Source of the DNA: Lactifluus volemus
Lineage: Eukaryota > Basidiomycota > Agaricomycetes > Russulales > Russulaceae
Reading direction: 5' to 3'
DNA: 64,000 nt
Assembly (NCBI GenBank): GCA_022376515.1
Contig: WTXI01000123.1
Location: forward strand, 1 to 64,000
Both the position numbers and the translations under genes were made by a program. Positions 47,088-58,194 of the stretch are shown here, piece by piece (the stretch's first letter is position 1; every line of letters starts with the position of its first letter). A model generated the notes under the pieces. That model was not told where the DNA came from and searched no databases. It worked only from the letters and a program-made list of their open reading frames with translations.

Positions 47088-47774
47088 TTCCAATAGAAAT
47101 CAACCAGTGACTGAGACCACTATGTGGGGAGATCCGCAAGCCACGATCGGCTTTGGAAAATCAGGTGGAGCCCGTCCAGTCAAGACCAAGGCGTGCATAA
47201 ACACATCCATTGCGCGCGCCTATTCCATTCCCCCGGGCCGCTTGTTCCGTTCACTTGCCCGATTTCAATATCCATTCGTAGGCCGAGTTTACGCCCTGGC
47301 CTTCTTCATCTCCATTGTGCGGCTACTCGAACCTCTCTCTTTAAACTCTAGCGTAGTCTCTATAGACGATGAGGTGATCGACGTGTCGTGGAGACTCCCC
47401 CCTGATGCTCACTGTGTGGCCGTGTTCTGCACCGCTGCCGTGGGTTGCGCCTGTGGATGTGCGAGTGTGCCACTCTTGGCTGGGCACCGGCGCAAAACTA
47501 AGTGTCTATATAGTAAGCTTCATTGTTTGTCATCTGTAGTAGTTCTTACGGCGTTTCTTATATTTCATTTTTTGGCGGAAGGCATTGGGGGAAACTTTCC
47601 ATCTTGTTTTGGTCAGAAGTAGCTGTGATTCGTTGGTCTGCACAAGCTCACAACATGCATTCTTTATTCGATCATGACGCAGGCCCAGAAGCCCGCGATT
47701 TACACACATTTTGTATTACACGACAAACACGCTTCGAGTTGGCAACACAATTCCAAGTCGGTTCACGAGGACAA
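47088..47774 (+). repeat. UAP1 downstream flank, copy A
   Basis: Matches 59168-59809 closely (TGAGACCACNATGTGGGGAG, CACGATCGNCTTTGG, AAACTCTAG, TAAGCTTCAT) and the older copies at 1-1320 and 27440. It ends at the 3' end of a minus-strand family gene. No gene seen. Confidence 0.65.
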
Positions 47775-49957
47775 TTACTCCACCTCGTCCAGCTCAAGCA
47801 AGATCATCACCTTGACCTTACCAGAGCAGCGGCTGCACCTTACCCGAACCCTGTCGACATGCGAGTCAGGGTCACGAAGGTATCGACTAGCAAGTTGTTT
47901 GAGCTCTTTCTCAGCAGATATTCCAGGAGGTACTGGGCCAGGAAGTCCTTGAAAGAGGTTCGCTACGTTAGGTGGTTGACGTGCATGCCAGATAGAGACA
48001 CCATTTGGTATCTCGTGTGGCTACGGACCCAGTCAGATGGACTCTGAACGGAGAGAGAATAAGCTCGTACATGGTCCGGTGGAGTATAGTACTCTGGTTG
48101 ACGTAAACCAGGGACGATGGAGGAATCATGGGTGTTTTGAGTAGCTCCAGCGCCTTGGTGAACAATAATCTGGTTGCCTTGATATGCATACGGTAGTTGA
48201 GACTTGGAAGAAGCTGTAATCAGCGAGGCAAGCATCGAGGGGGATAAATGAACATAACTCACTGAAACTTGAGACGAAGGTTCATCATATGCCACGTTAG
48301 TGGTGTAATGGGAAGGTGTTGGGTAACCTGGATGGCTCATGGTGGAGTATGGACCAGCAAACGCTGCAGCTAGTACACGCCGATGTCGCTCTCGTTCTCG
48401 TTTTCGCTGCCGCTCCTGCTTCTGCTCCACCTTCCGCTCTTGCTCTCGCAACCTCTCCTGCTCCCGCTCCTGCAGGCGGTGTAGATCCCACTCCTGCTTA
48501 AACTTGAATTCTGTGCCGCAGCACCGCCAGCTGCCAGAGTATTGAACCTCAAGTAGATCGGGGAACAGTTCCTTATCCTCTAGATGAAGTGACTGAGAGC
48601 GTCTCCCCTCTCCGAAGAGTGCATTTGACACGCAAAGTTTCTTCACACTGCCAAGTGGCATGAAAAGTTCACGCCACTGTGTTTCGTCGACTTGGTTGTG
48701 CAACTCTGAAGACCGATCGGGTTTCTCGTGCCGGAGAGTGAGCTCCTCCACGGCAGAGAGCACGGGCGAAAGTTTTCCAAGGATCTGTGCTGCGGTCGCT
48801 ACTTGCCAATGTCTGCAAAGGATCTGCAAACGCAAGGCACGTTCCCGCCAACTCCGATGATGGTCTGAAATTAAATCAACAGAACCCTCATCGAAAGTAA
48901 GTTCGATAGAGCTAAAACTGAGACCCTCTGATGCCTGCATGAACTGCAAGAGGCGTGGAACAGTGAAAGTGAGTTGATTAAAGAACTGGACATCAAGGGA
49001 GTTGAGGGAAGGGGCGCTGATCCGAGAGAGAAGACCTTCGAGGTAAGCATTGACACCTCGATATGAAAATGTGTGAAGGCGAGGAAGAGTCACGTTGGTC
49101 GTGAATGGGGTATTCGATAGTTGCCTCGTAACATCGCGGTTTGGGACAGGGGCACGAAAATGAATGACGAGAGTCTCGAGCTGGGGCGTGTGTGAAAGCC
49201 GTGTGAGTATATAACTTGGGGGGAAATAGACGGATGCCGGGATATCTATAAGCTCGAGGTTAACCAAGCTCGTAGTATTTGGGGGTAAAGGAGATGGAAT
49301 TGGAAGGCAACTCGTCCACATGTGGCGTAGATTAGGTGCTCGAAACGTTTTGAGAGAGGCGAGGTGTGTAGAATCGTGGGACGGAGACTCGATACAGATG
49401 CGTTCCAGAATCGGGAATTCCTCATTCATTGGCGTGGTGAACTTGCCTAATTTGGAGGTGGGTATCCCAAGGGCAACACGGTGCAAACGGTCCGAGTGAC
49501 CGAGTGCAAGCAGTACACCCTCTTCCTCCTCTGCTGTCATCTCACGATTGCTGTCGTCGTAAAAGACGGTGAGCGGCAGGGGAGGTGAATGTACTAGCAT
49601 GTCTGCTACAGGCACACCATATGTGCAGAGGAGATGGAGATCCAATCGTAAAGGTGACGCAAGAATGAGCTGCCGCCAACGTTGGCAAACCCAAGCGAGC
49701 TTGTACCACCAACGTTGGCGGCACCGCTTCCATCGGACATTCTCATCTTCTTCTTCTTCCTTGATTTCAAGTAGATAGACATAGAATATGTGGAGAAGGA
49801 CGTCATCGTTAAGGATATGGATAAGTGATTTGTAGCTAAGGAACCCTATTGATTCACGAGTTGGTGCGTGGAACAGGGACGACGAACGTTGGGACTCACA
49901 AGTTGGTAAATGTAGGCGTCGCCACTTATTACTGAGCCATCGAGCGGTGGTAGACAT
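47775..49957 (-). CDS. F-box protein fused to a GKVKV-tail family C-terminus, 687 aa
   Basis: Exons 49957-48263, 48202-48071 and 48011-47775. Residues about 44-105 form an F-box (SYKSLIHILNDDVLLHIFYV, then WWYKLAWVCQRWRQLILASP), followed by LDLHLLCTYGVPVADML and a long leucine-rich-like region to about 490, as in F-box adaptors of SCF ubiquitin ligases. Residues about 495-526 are a charged R/E/Q linker (EREQERLREQERKVEQKQER). From 527 on (RVLAAAFAGPYSTMSHPGYP) the protein is the second half of a family exon 2, then exon 3 SQLPYAYQGN and exon 4 SAEKELKQLASRYLRDPDSH, CSRCSGKVKVMILLELDEVE. Intron 2 (60 bases) is open in frame, so both spliced and retained forms are readable. The usual intron 3 acceptor CAG is CAC, and GAG three bases on rescues the frame. 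No TATA box seen. Confidence 0.8.
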
Positions 49958-50644
49958 GTTTAGTAGCGAGGAGGATGTGGTTGAAGATTGAAGTGTGTTG
50001 GCCTAATTTGTGTCCTCACCTCAGTAGGCAGTCCTTGACGTGGCGGGGTTGGGCTGTGTCCAACCGTTGGATGAGCGTGTCCTCCTCGAGGTCGTCTTTC
50101 CATGCTGTCGGAAAATCCCGCATGTCGCTCACGTGACTTTCCTACCCGTTCGGGCGGTGTTTCGGTGCGGTTTGTGGATCTACCACCTTCTCTTTCGGTG
50201 CGAGCCGCGACACGGAAATGCACCAAAAAGCGTATGTTTTCGTTCTTAACTGCATGTTCTTCGCACGTATTTCGCGGGGGAATCGGCTCTGTGCCCTACT
50301 CAACGTCTCGCGCCGTTTGTTTTCGGGGGAAATGACCTGCGAAAAGTTTCTTTCGACTCTGCTGTGATCAACATCACCCGCAACTGTCTGTGGAATGAGC
50401 TGTGTTCTTCAATTTTTCTAACCGCCTCTGTCTTTTTTTTGGTAATATAGAAAAAAATCGAATGTAACTCAGGCTGATAGCCTCAGGTCTTCTTGCACCG
50501 CCATCTTTATTTCCTTTCTCACATACGGCAAGGTGCACCAATACTATTTGTCGTCATATAGAATTGAGGCAATTGTCAGCAAACACCTTGGAACTATTTC
50601 ACGATGCCTTTCAACCTCTTACCTATTGGAGTGGCTGGGGTATT
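49958..50644. other. Upstream flank of the F-box fusion; no gene seen
   Basis: Contains the presumed promoter of the fusion gene (no TATA box recognised) and otherwise unique sequence without coding signal. Confidence 0.4.
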
Positions 50645-53180
50645 GTCTCGGAGGTGGGTCATCACAAGAGCAAGAAGACCTCATTTTATAAAGCTGAGGC
50701 CGGAACACAAGCGCTCTGTCAGGGAGCATAAGCGCTGTGGAATGGAAAGAAGGGCCAATGGTGGCGGGTAAAAGTGGCTGTTGAGGCCTACGACGTCTCT
50801 ACGACCGACGTCCTACGTTCTGGACGTGAAATACACACGAGCACTGGCAGCTCCTAATGCGCAGTGGCGAAGAGTCAAGGTTTGGCTCCCGATTCCGAGT
50901 CGTTAGCTTTGGCCGTGGTCGCCACCAGGAAGAGACCGACATAGCGCTAATGTGCGTCTAAGTGGCCAATTCCCTTTCTTGGATTGTCCTACTTTCCTTA
51001 TTTGTTACCTTCCTGCGAGGTTCAACGCCGGTTGAAATTCGACCGTGCCTCAGTTGGGGGCCCGAATTCGTGTTCCAATCTGTCATTTGAGGTGTCTTCC
51101 ACTGATCAGTTTAGAATGGCTGTGCGCGTGTTTCACGACCGGCTGGCGATCCCTGCATTTCGGTGTGCCAGGTCCCAAGCATTTTTCGATTGCTTCTTGG
51201 AGGGTTGTGCTGCCCTCGATGGCATCATATTCTGTACGACTGATACGTTCCGCCATCGATCATTGGCTTCTGCGATTGTTTGTACGGTCTGACGTATTCC
51301 CAAGGGATTGGGTGGGATATATGCGCATACCAAGATAAAGTGCCTATACTAGTAAGGCTTCACAATTTTACAACGTGCTACTGAAAGCCATGAGTAAGGA
51401 ATAACGTGGAGGTGTTAGAAGTAGTTGAGGCTGCTGAAGACGCAACCTATACGACGATGTTTCACGCGATCAAGTACTGTCGCTTCGCCGCGGGTGTTGT
51501 GCATGCGCCTCCACAACCCTTCTTACGACTGTGTAACGGCGAGCCGAATATATCTACTCGTAAAGAAATCATTCGCGCTGCGTGAGCAAGGCAGATGGCG
51601 CTTCTTGGTTTTAAAACGGAAGTTTCTACTGCTCTAAAGGGTGTGTATACTGACTGGGAAATGTATGCGGTCAGCAGGGTTCTGAGGTATCCAACTATAC
51701 TTAAGGTTAGCAGAATATGACCAGTCATCCACCTGTTCCATTTTCCCCGTTCAATGTATCCAGCCACTGGCCCTCTCAAATGTGATAACCTTTCGAGGCA
51801 GACGCGCCATAGTTACTATGTGCCCTCAATGACGAGAACTATGTGATCATCTCACCTGCTCTCCCATCTTTGTCCCATGAACTTTTGTAGTCCTGTGAAC
51901 GATGAGCCCTTGTCGGTCCATCTTCACCGATTGAGTGGTCGTATCGATTGCTGGCCGCTACTCGTAAATCTTCCAAAGCAGCTTCCAATTCAACTTGAAA
52001 GGCCTTGAGAAGGGTTGGCCCCACGTCGATTCGTTAATAATAGCAGAGTTGTCCGTTTTATCGAACAAACTTGGCATTACCCACGGCTTCATGGACATAT
52101 CAGTGAAGAAATGAATAAAATATGGGAAGCCTGAAGGCATAATAAAGCACCTCAAGAACGAGCCACGCGCCTGACACCACCGTGACGTAAGAAAAGTCAC
52201 AGTTCGAGAGATGCTGGGAGGACCACCTTCAATTGGACAGAACGAGGCGATAGAGAGAAAAGGGAAAGGAACGTGAGAGTGAACATGACGTTGATGAAAA
52301 ATGAGAAACTGCCAAATACAATGCAGCGACTCGTAGAGAATGGTGGCGAGCGCGAGCAGAAGCCGGAGAGAGCGGGGCCAGGGCGCTGACATAAGCAGCG
52401 CTTTTCTGGCATCTTGCGTCGTGTGCTCGAACTACCACCGTAATCTCATCCTTGGGGCGCCTGGTCATCGACAGTCAACTTTTTTAAATTAAGTTCAGCC
52501 AGCGACAAAGGACACTACGCGGGGAGATCTGCAAGCCGCGATCGACTTCGGCAAACCAGTGGGAAACCCATCCAGGTCAAGCAACCCTGTGACATGCATA
52601 AACATTCTTCGCAACATCCTCTACTCTAGGCGCTCGGTTTCACCAATAAGCGTGCACAGGACCAGCTCCGCACACCAGGTTTTTCTATATTGCATCTCAC
52701 TGCAGGTGCACAAAGAAGGATGTTCCCGGACCCTAGTCAACTCAAACTCTATACCTTTAATGAGCTTCCTTCGTGCGGCTATCCGACTACCCCGGTCTTA
52801 GTACACTGCCTACCTTCATCTCCATCTTCTTCTTCATCACGGAGCTCATCCACTCAGGAAAAGTTTACGCCCCTGCAACTAACTATCTCCAAATCCAACC
52901 CCGACTCTGCCGATGAGCCTTCTTCAACTCCATGGCGCCGCCAGCCACTCGAATCCCTCTATCCAAGCTCTCGCGTAGTCACGACAGATGACAAGGTGAT
53001 CGTCGTGCGTGTAATTTCCCCCTCACGCTCGCGGTGTGCTCCTCTGATCCGTCTTTTCCACTCTCCCCACCATCTCTCCACCTCTTTGTTACTCCTAGAT
53101 GACAACCAACAAACCCTTTTTTTTTTTTCTTTTTTTATACAAGACGTGAGAAAATGGGGGGAGGGAATGAAGGAGAGAAA
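50645..53180 (+). repeat. Segmental duplication, copy 2 (partner 26525-28350), with orphan family promoter
   Basis: The left end carries an intact minus-strand family promoter (TCATCACAAGAGCAAGAAG, TATAAAATGAGG near 50690) but no gene: the duplication begins inside the leader. The rest follows the partner through the three-copy flank repeat (50885-51400) and the UAP1 downstream-flank repeat (52240-53060). Confidence 0.7.
51580..52225. other. About 640 bp present only in the second duplication copy
   Basis: The partner passes directly from AAATCATTCGCGCTG to the GAACGAGGNGATAGAG stretch. No clear target duplication or terminal repeats. On the minus strand a frame reads KAFQVELEAALEDLRVAASN then RYDHSIGEDGPTRAHRSQDY, suggestive of a coding fragment; unidentified. 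Either an insertion here or a loss in the partner. Confidence 0.45.
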
Positions 53181-54049
53181 AAGGGGAGAAAGAGATGATA
53201 ATAGACTTGTGCGACCCTACAGCAGCCACACACAATCCCATGAGCTTGAACTCTCCCTCGGACATGCGTGGGCGCGCCGTGTCGATATTGGTGAGCCGAT
53301 TCGGTCGGGCGCTTTTCAACCTTTTTTGATTTTCCTGACAACCACTGCAGTGTTTACCAGTGACACGTAACGACTTTTCCGTAAATGGCCGTGGGGAGGA
53401 CCCATCCACATCCGGTCACCAGGCCCGCCACCAGCGCCCGTAGCCGTTGACTCGGACTTGGTGACTCCCCCAGATCTAAACACTCTCTCATCTTTGCGCC
53501 GAAGCCTAGTTTCTGCAAATATAGGATGTGGCATAATCAAAGCAAGTACAGTAGCGAAGGTAGTGGAGCCAGCCGTGCTGCTTGCCAGGTGCTAAAGTTC
53601 GTTCAACGCACTCACACGTCGTGAGGAGCTCATGACACTGATGACAACAAAACCTCTTGTTCAACTTCTAGGATTACACAGCCACGTGGGCAGGAATTCG
53701 CCTCGTGTAACATGCGAGCGTCTCACTGGATCCGCCATATTCGCAGAACTTCAAATCGAATCGGCCGCGTTCTGCACCGCTTTGCGCCTGTGGATGTGCG
53801 ACTGTACTGGCAGTACACATATACGCCTTTATGTAGTTCTCATGACGTCAGAGGAAGGAAGATTGTGAGAAAACGCCTGTTTTTATCTTATTTTGATCAG
53901 AATTGACCGTGATTGGTTAATCCGCATATGTACGACAGCCTCACAAGTATACATTCTTTATTCGACCGAGCCCGGGATTCCACAGACGGTATCGTACAAG
54001 GGCTAATATGGACTCTTTGACCAAACAACACGGTTCACCAGGCTCACAG
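53181..54049. other. Gap leading into a family 3' end; no gene seen
   Basis: The 53720-53830 part resembles the TGTGGATGTGCGA-type end of the UAP1 downstream flank. CATTCTTTATTCGA at 53952 (AATAAAG on the minus strand) is the likely 3' signal of the next gene. Confidence 0.4.
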
Positions 54050-54830
54050 TTATTCCACGTCATCCAGCTCGAGCACGATCATCACCTTGACCTTACCAGA
54101 GCGTCGGCTATCAGGATTTTGAAGGTATCGTCTGGCGAGCTGTCTGAGCTCTTCTCCCACAGTCATTCCTGGGGGCACTGGGCCAGGGATTCCTTGAGAG
54201 GGGACTGTGACGCTGGATGGCTGTGGTGCATGGCCAATAGTGCCATCGTTTAGCATCTCCTGCGGCTACAGTACAGACCAGGTCAGAGGGACTGTGAATG
54301 CATTATTGGGTAGGTAAGCACATACGTGGGTGGGCGGAGCATAGTACTCTGGCCAAAGTCGACCAGGACCGATGGGGCAATCGGAGATGTATTGAGCGGT
54401 CCCAGAAGGTGGGCGGTGGTGAGTGACACTCTGGTTGCCTTGATATGCATACTGTGGCCCCCCAGCAAATCCCTCGGAAGAAGCTGCAGTCAGCAAGGGA
54501 AGTATGAACACAGATAAATGAGGGATAGCTTACTGCAACCTGGAAAGAAGAAGGGTAATCATGATCATACCCCATATTGCTAGTGTATTGGGAAGAGTTC
54601 CCAAAACCGGGATTCGTTGCAGCGTAAGGACCAGTGAACGTTGCACCTGGTACAGGCTCATGTGACAGGAGTTTATGATCGGGACCAGTGGCATGAGGCG
54701 CGGCCTGGAGATATATACGACGATGAGTGGTTGACTGGCTGCAACGTGGAGAGCTGACCTCAGTGGACCGCACAGGATGATATTGGTAAGGAGGGTAACT
54801 GAGACTCGAAGTGTGTGACTCAGATTGCAT
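54050..54830 (-). CDS. GKVKV-tail family protein, four exons, 199 aa
   Basis: Exons 54830-54759, 54704-54534, 54472-54326 and 54259-54050. Duplicate of the 43767 gene: exon 2 AAPHATGPDHKLLSHEPVPG with NPGFGNSSQYTSNMGYDHDY; exon 3 GFAGGPQYAYQGNQSVTHHR ending APPTH. Unlike its twin it keeps the ancestral CGCAG acceptor before exon 4, which therefore starts EMLNDGTIGHAPQ; then TVGEELRQLARRYLQNPDS and RRSGKVKVMIVLELDDVE. Tandem acceptors (GCAG, CGAG) 11 bases apart precede exon 3. Confidence 0.83.
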
Positions 54831-54930
54831 CTGGTGTACACGATTTACGAAGGCAGAGTGTTCTTCGCAGAGAGAGGATTGCATCGAGGTGGGTCATGAT
54901 AAGAGTAGTAGGAAGAGCTCATTTAAAAAG
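54820..54930 (-). promoter_or_regulatory. Promoter and overlapping uORF of the 54830 gene
   Basis: A 25-codon uORF (54897-54820), MTHLDAILSLRRTLCLRKSC then TPDAI, overlaps the main ATG in another frame, as at 43757. A TTTTTAAAT stretch stands at the TATA position near 54925. Confidence 0.5.
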
Positions 54931-56602
54931 GGGAGGGTTTGGACACGAGCGCTCTGACACGGTGCCCCCCGTACTACTGGAGGCCCACCCGAGGAGAACA
55001 GGATGACTAAGACAAAACAAAAAGACCGTAAGGCTGGCGTCCAATCTGGCCGAGCTTTTGGCGCAATTTGATGTGAAATTTTTGATGTTAATACTGTAAC
55101 GCCGCGCAAATTCCCAGCCTTCATATTAACATACAGGTTCTTGTTTCCCCGAACTGGTCTGACGGAAACTCGTCCTGTCATTAGCTAAACCGGGTCCACC
55201 CAATTTCGCGCGGCAAAAACAATATGTAGAATAGGATTCTGACGAACAAGAATGAGATGCGATGTTGATGGACAGAAACGTCTCAATGTTACTGTGGTTG
55301 TAATGTGCTCAGACGTGTGTTTTCTTTATCTTGGTCTTTATCCAACTCCAAATTATCATGAGCTTGCACTATGTACGAAGAGAGGACAAATATTCAGAAC
55401 CAACCAGTGGACCTGAACAGAGTGCCTGTGAGGACACCAGTTGCCATACTCCAGATCACCTCATGCTTGCCCCAAAATACGTCGATGATAGAATTGATTC
55501 TGAGTGGAAGTGGAAATTGTCTAATAGGACTCCGGCGTCGCGTGACGGAGTTAAGGATGATGTTGATTCGTAGCCGCGTATTCGACACTGCCAGCGGTCT
55601 GCTCGCGCCACTGAGGGCCAGGCCTGTAGTTCAGGGCATGTGGTCAAAACAAAAGACAATAAAGTAAATGCAACCGTTAGACATTTGAAAAAGGTGCGAC
55701 GGTTGGAGCAACGTGACGTTCCTGGGGCCGTCAGCCGGCCATGATAAGATTAACGGCTCGGAGACTGCCATACTCTCACGGGGTTGGAGTGACGACCTTT
55801 GCTACGGCACAGGTACTATGTATCTTGGTGGTATGCCATCCATGCTTCTCGCGGTCAATCCCTTCCGCAATTAAATTCTTTTCGCGTTCAACAAGACCTG
55901 TCCAAATTTCACCTTATCATGCCTCCCCGTTCTTGTCGGAACCATTATCGCGTTACGTGTTCAGTTCACTTGGGGTAACTAATAGCTGTTTCCATTTACT
56001 AGTGGGTGATGGCCCACCTCGAGGCAATCGTCTCTCTGCAGAGTCCTCCCCCTTTATAAATCTGCCCCTTGTAGCTTCCGGTCTTAACTACTCATCACCA
56101 TATATCTCTAGGCTCCGCCTGTCAGCAGTCCCGATCACGGACTCTCGTTGAATCGGTGTCCAATGGGTGCACAGCGAACGAAATGATATAACATGCCCAT
56201 TGAAAATACCTGCTTCATTGCGATGTATCTCTGGGCACTGTAGTACAGTCACAGAAAGTATTTTGTGATCAATCAGAGGCTACGTTTTGTCGAACTTAGT
56301 TATTCGACTTGGGGTTAAGGCCTTTTAAGGGAGGTGTGGGAGGTTACTTCCACATATAGTACACTGGAAGTTATTTGTATGCGGGTGCGGTTGTCAATCT
56401 TAACGTTGCGAGGAGAGGAGTGTGGGAAAACATTCCCAGCCCGGGACAGTACACGGTTAATCCGCATTCTATTCCGTCATCTGTCAGGAAGCCAGGGATT
56501 ATACTAGACGCTAGTGTACACTGTACAGAAGCGAATACTCTGCTTGTTGCAGTGACCAAGAAAATCAACGAACACAACACAATTCGATTCACTAGATTCC
56601 AA
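54931..56602 (+). repeat. Duplicated flank with orphan family promoter remnant, copy B
   Basis: Partner of 43868-44908. About 550 bases at 55165-55750 have no counterpart in copy A; they hold an open frame at 55371-55667 (PVRTPVAILQITSCLPQNTS) that I cannot identify. At 55990-56165 the same leader and intron 1 remnant as in copy A is found. Confidence 0.6.
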
Positions 56603-57307
56603 TCATTCCATATCATCCAGCTCAAGCACGATCATCACCTTGACCTTACCAGAGCGACGGCTGCGCCTTACGCGAACCCTGTCGACACGCGAGTCAGGGT
56701 CATGGACGTATCGATTAGCGAGCTGCCTCAGCTCTTCCCCAGCGGGCATTCTGGGGAGTACTGGGTCAGGAATTCTTTGGTAAGGGACTGCTACGGTGGG
56801 GGGTTGGCCAATAGTGCCATCATTTAGCATCTGCGGCTACGGACCCAGTCAGATGGACTCTGACTGAACCATGCAGAGGGAGAGCAAAATACATACATGG
56901 GCTAGCGGAGCATAGTACTCTGGCCGGAGTGGACCAGGGACGATGGGGAGATTGAAGGTGTGTTGAGGAGTCCCAGGAGGCGGGAAGTGATGAGCGACAC
57001 CTTGGTTGCCTTGATATGCATACTGTGGCTGTTCTCCCGACACCTGGAGAAGCCGTTGTCTGCAATGGAAACATGAAGACAGATAAATAAGCGATTTCTT
57101 ACCGCGGCAGGGGATGAAGGGAAAATTGCACTTGGTACACGCGGATCTGATGAGCGTTGGTGATCGGGAATGCTGACAGGAGGCTGTGCCTAGAGATATT
57201 CAACGATGAGTAGCTGAGAGCGGTGCACTGGCAGAGCAGCTGACCTTAGCAGTCTGCAAAGGGTCAAATTGATGAGGAGCACCAAGAGTGTGGAATTCAG
57301 GCTGCAT
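56603..57307 (-). CDS. GKVKV-tail family protein, short exon 2, arginine-rich-tail subtype, 174 aa
   Basis: Exons 57307-57245, 57189-57103, 57043-56897 and 56830-56603. Twin of the 45602 gene with the same 29-codon exon 2 (AQPPVSIPDHQRSSDPRVPS). Exon 1 begins MQPEFHTLGAPHQFDPLQTA; exon 3 VSGEQPQYAYQGNQGVAHHF; exon 4 PAGEELRQLANRYVHDPDSR then VRRSRRSGKVKVMIVLELDD and ME. The intron 2 donor is GCG|GTAAGA. TATAAAAT is present at 57404-57397, whereas its twin has lost it. Confidence 0.8.
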
Positions 57308-58036
57308 CACAATTTATGAAGGTAGGGAATAGTTTGTAGAGAGATGTATGCGACCTCGGCCCTTGGGGTGCCTCCGTACAAGAGCAGGAAGACCTCATTT
57401 TATAAGGGGGAGGATGGGACGCAAAGCGCTCAGTCCAGCAAAAGCGGCTAATAGTAGTAGTGACTGGAGGCTAGTAACTAGTAGTAAGCAATCACCATGT
57501 TTCCTTATTTAACAATCACCATGTTTCCTTATTTAGTACTTATTGATACCGTCATACACGGGTCAGATACTAACCCTCCCCCCCTACCGGATCACCCCAA
57601 ATTTCTGGCCCATTCCTCGCTCAATCACCACAATTTTTCGCCTACAGTATCTAGTACCATGTGTTATCATATTCCATAAATGTTTTTGGTAGAAGTCGTA
57701 GTGTGTGGTGAAATAAAATACAGTGTGTTTGTCACGCCTGCCTGTGTCGGAGTTTACAATATTTCCAAAATCGGATGCTTAGCGCTCGCAACAGCCAATC
57801 AGAGTCTGAAGAATGGCATGTGACATTGCGTGACTGATCCGGTAGGGGGAGGGTTAGTAGTTGGATGTGCTTTTGGAGCGCCGTAAGGAGCCGTATCACT
57901 GGCAGCGGCTTTCCTGAAAAATTCTCACACTGCTTGGGCAGGCCCTGGGCTCACCGGCTCATTGTGAACCACAATTCGATGACCCCCCCTCATCATCTTT
58001 CCATGAGGTCATCTCTGCCTGACTCACGCGCAATAG
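57308..58036. other. Gap with a doubled 24-mer and orphan leader; no gene
   Basis: CAATCACCATGTTTCCTTAT is directly repeated at 57489-57537. GTGCTTTTGGAGCGCCGTAAGG near 57868 matches the local repeat near 45990. From 57940 a family leader leads into the orphan exon 1 at 58037. Confidence 0.45.
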
Positions 58037-58110
58037 ATGCAACCTAAATCACACACTCTCAGTACCTCCTCATCAACATTGATCAGGACTTCTGACAAGA
58101 GGTGAAGTCC
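58037..58110 (+). pseudogene. Orphan family exon 1
   Basis: ATGCAACCT followed by TAA: the copy of MQRKSHTLSTS at 46150 with a stop at codon 4. Short duplicated leader-like text (GGGCAGAGCTGACCTCGGCA) follows before a UAP1 fragment at about 58195. Confidence 0.55.
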
Positions 58111-58194
58111 CGAGGCTTGCAAAGGGCAGAGCTGACCTCGGCACTCTGCACACTCATCAGATGAGTGCCCATCCTGGGTAGATCTGCGCCCAAT

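Noticed and set aside
47963..49957. A single 664-residue uninterrupted reading of the F-box locus
   Set aside because: It reads through two introns that are recognisable from homologous genes and ends in a non-conserved frame; the spliced model gives the conserved tail.
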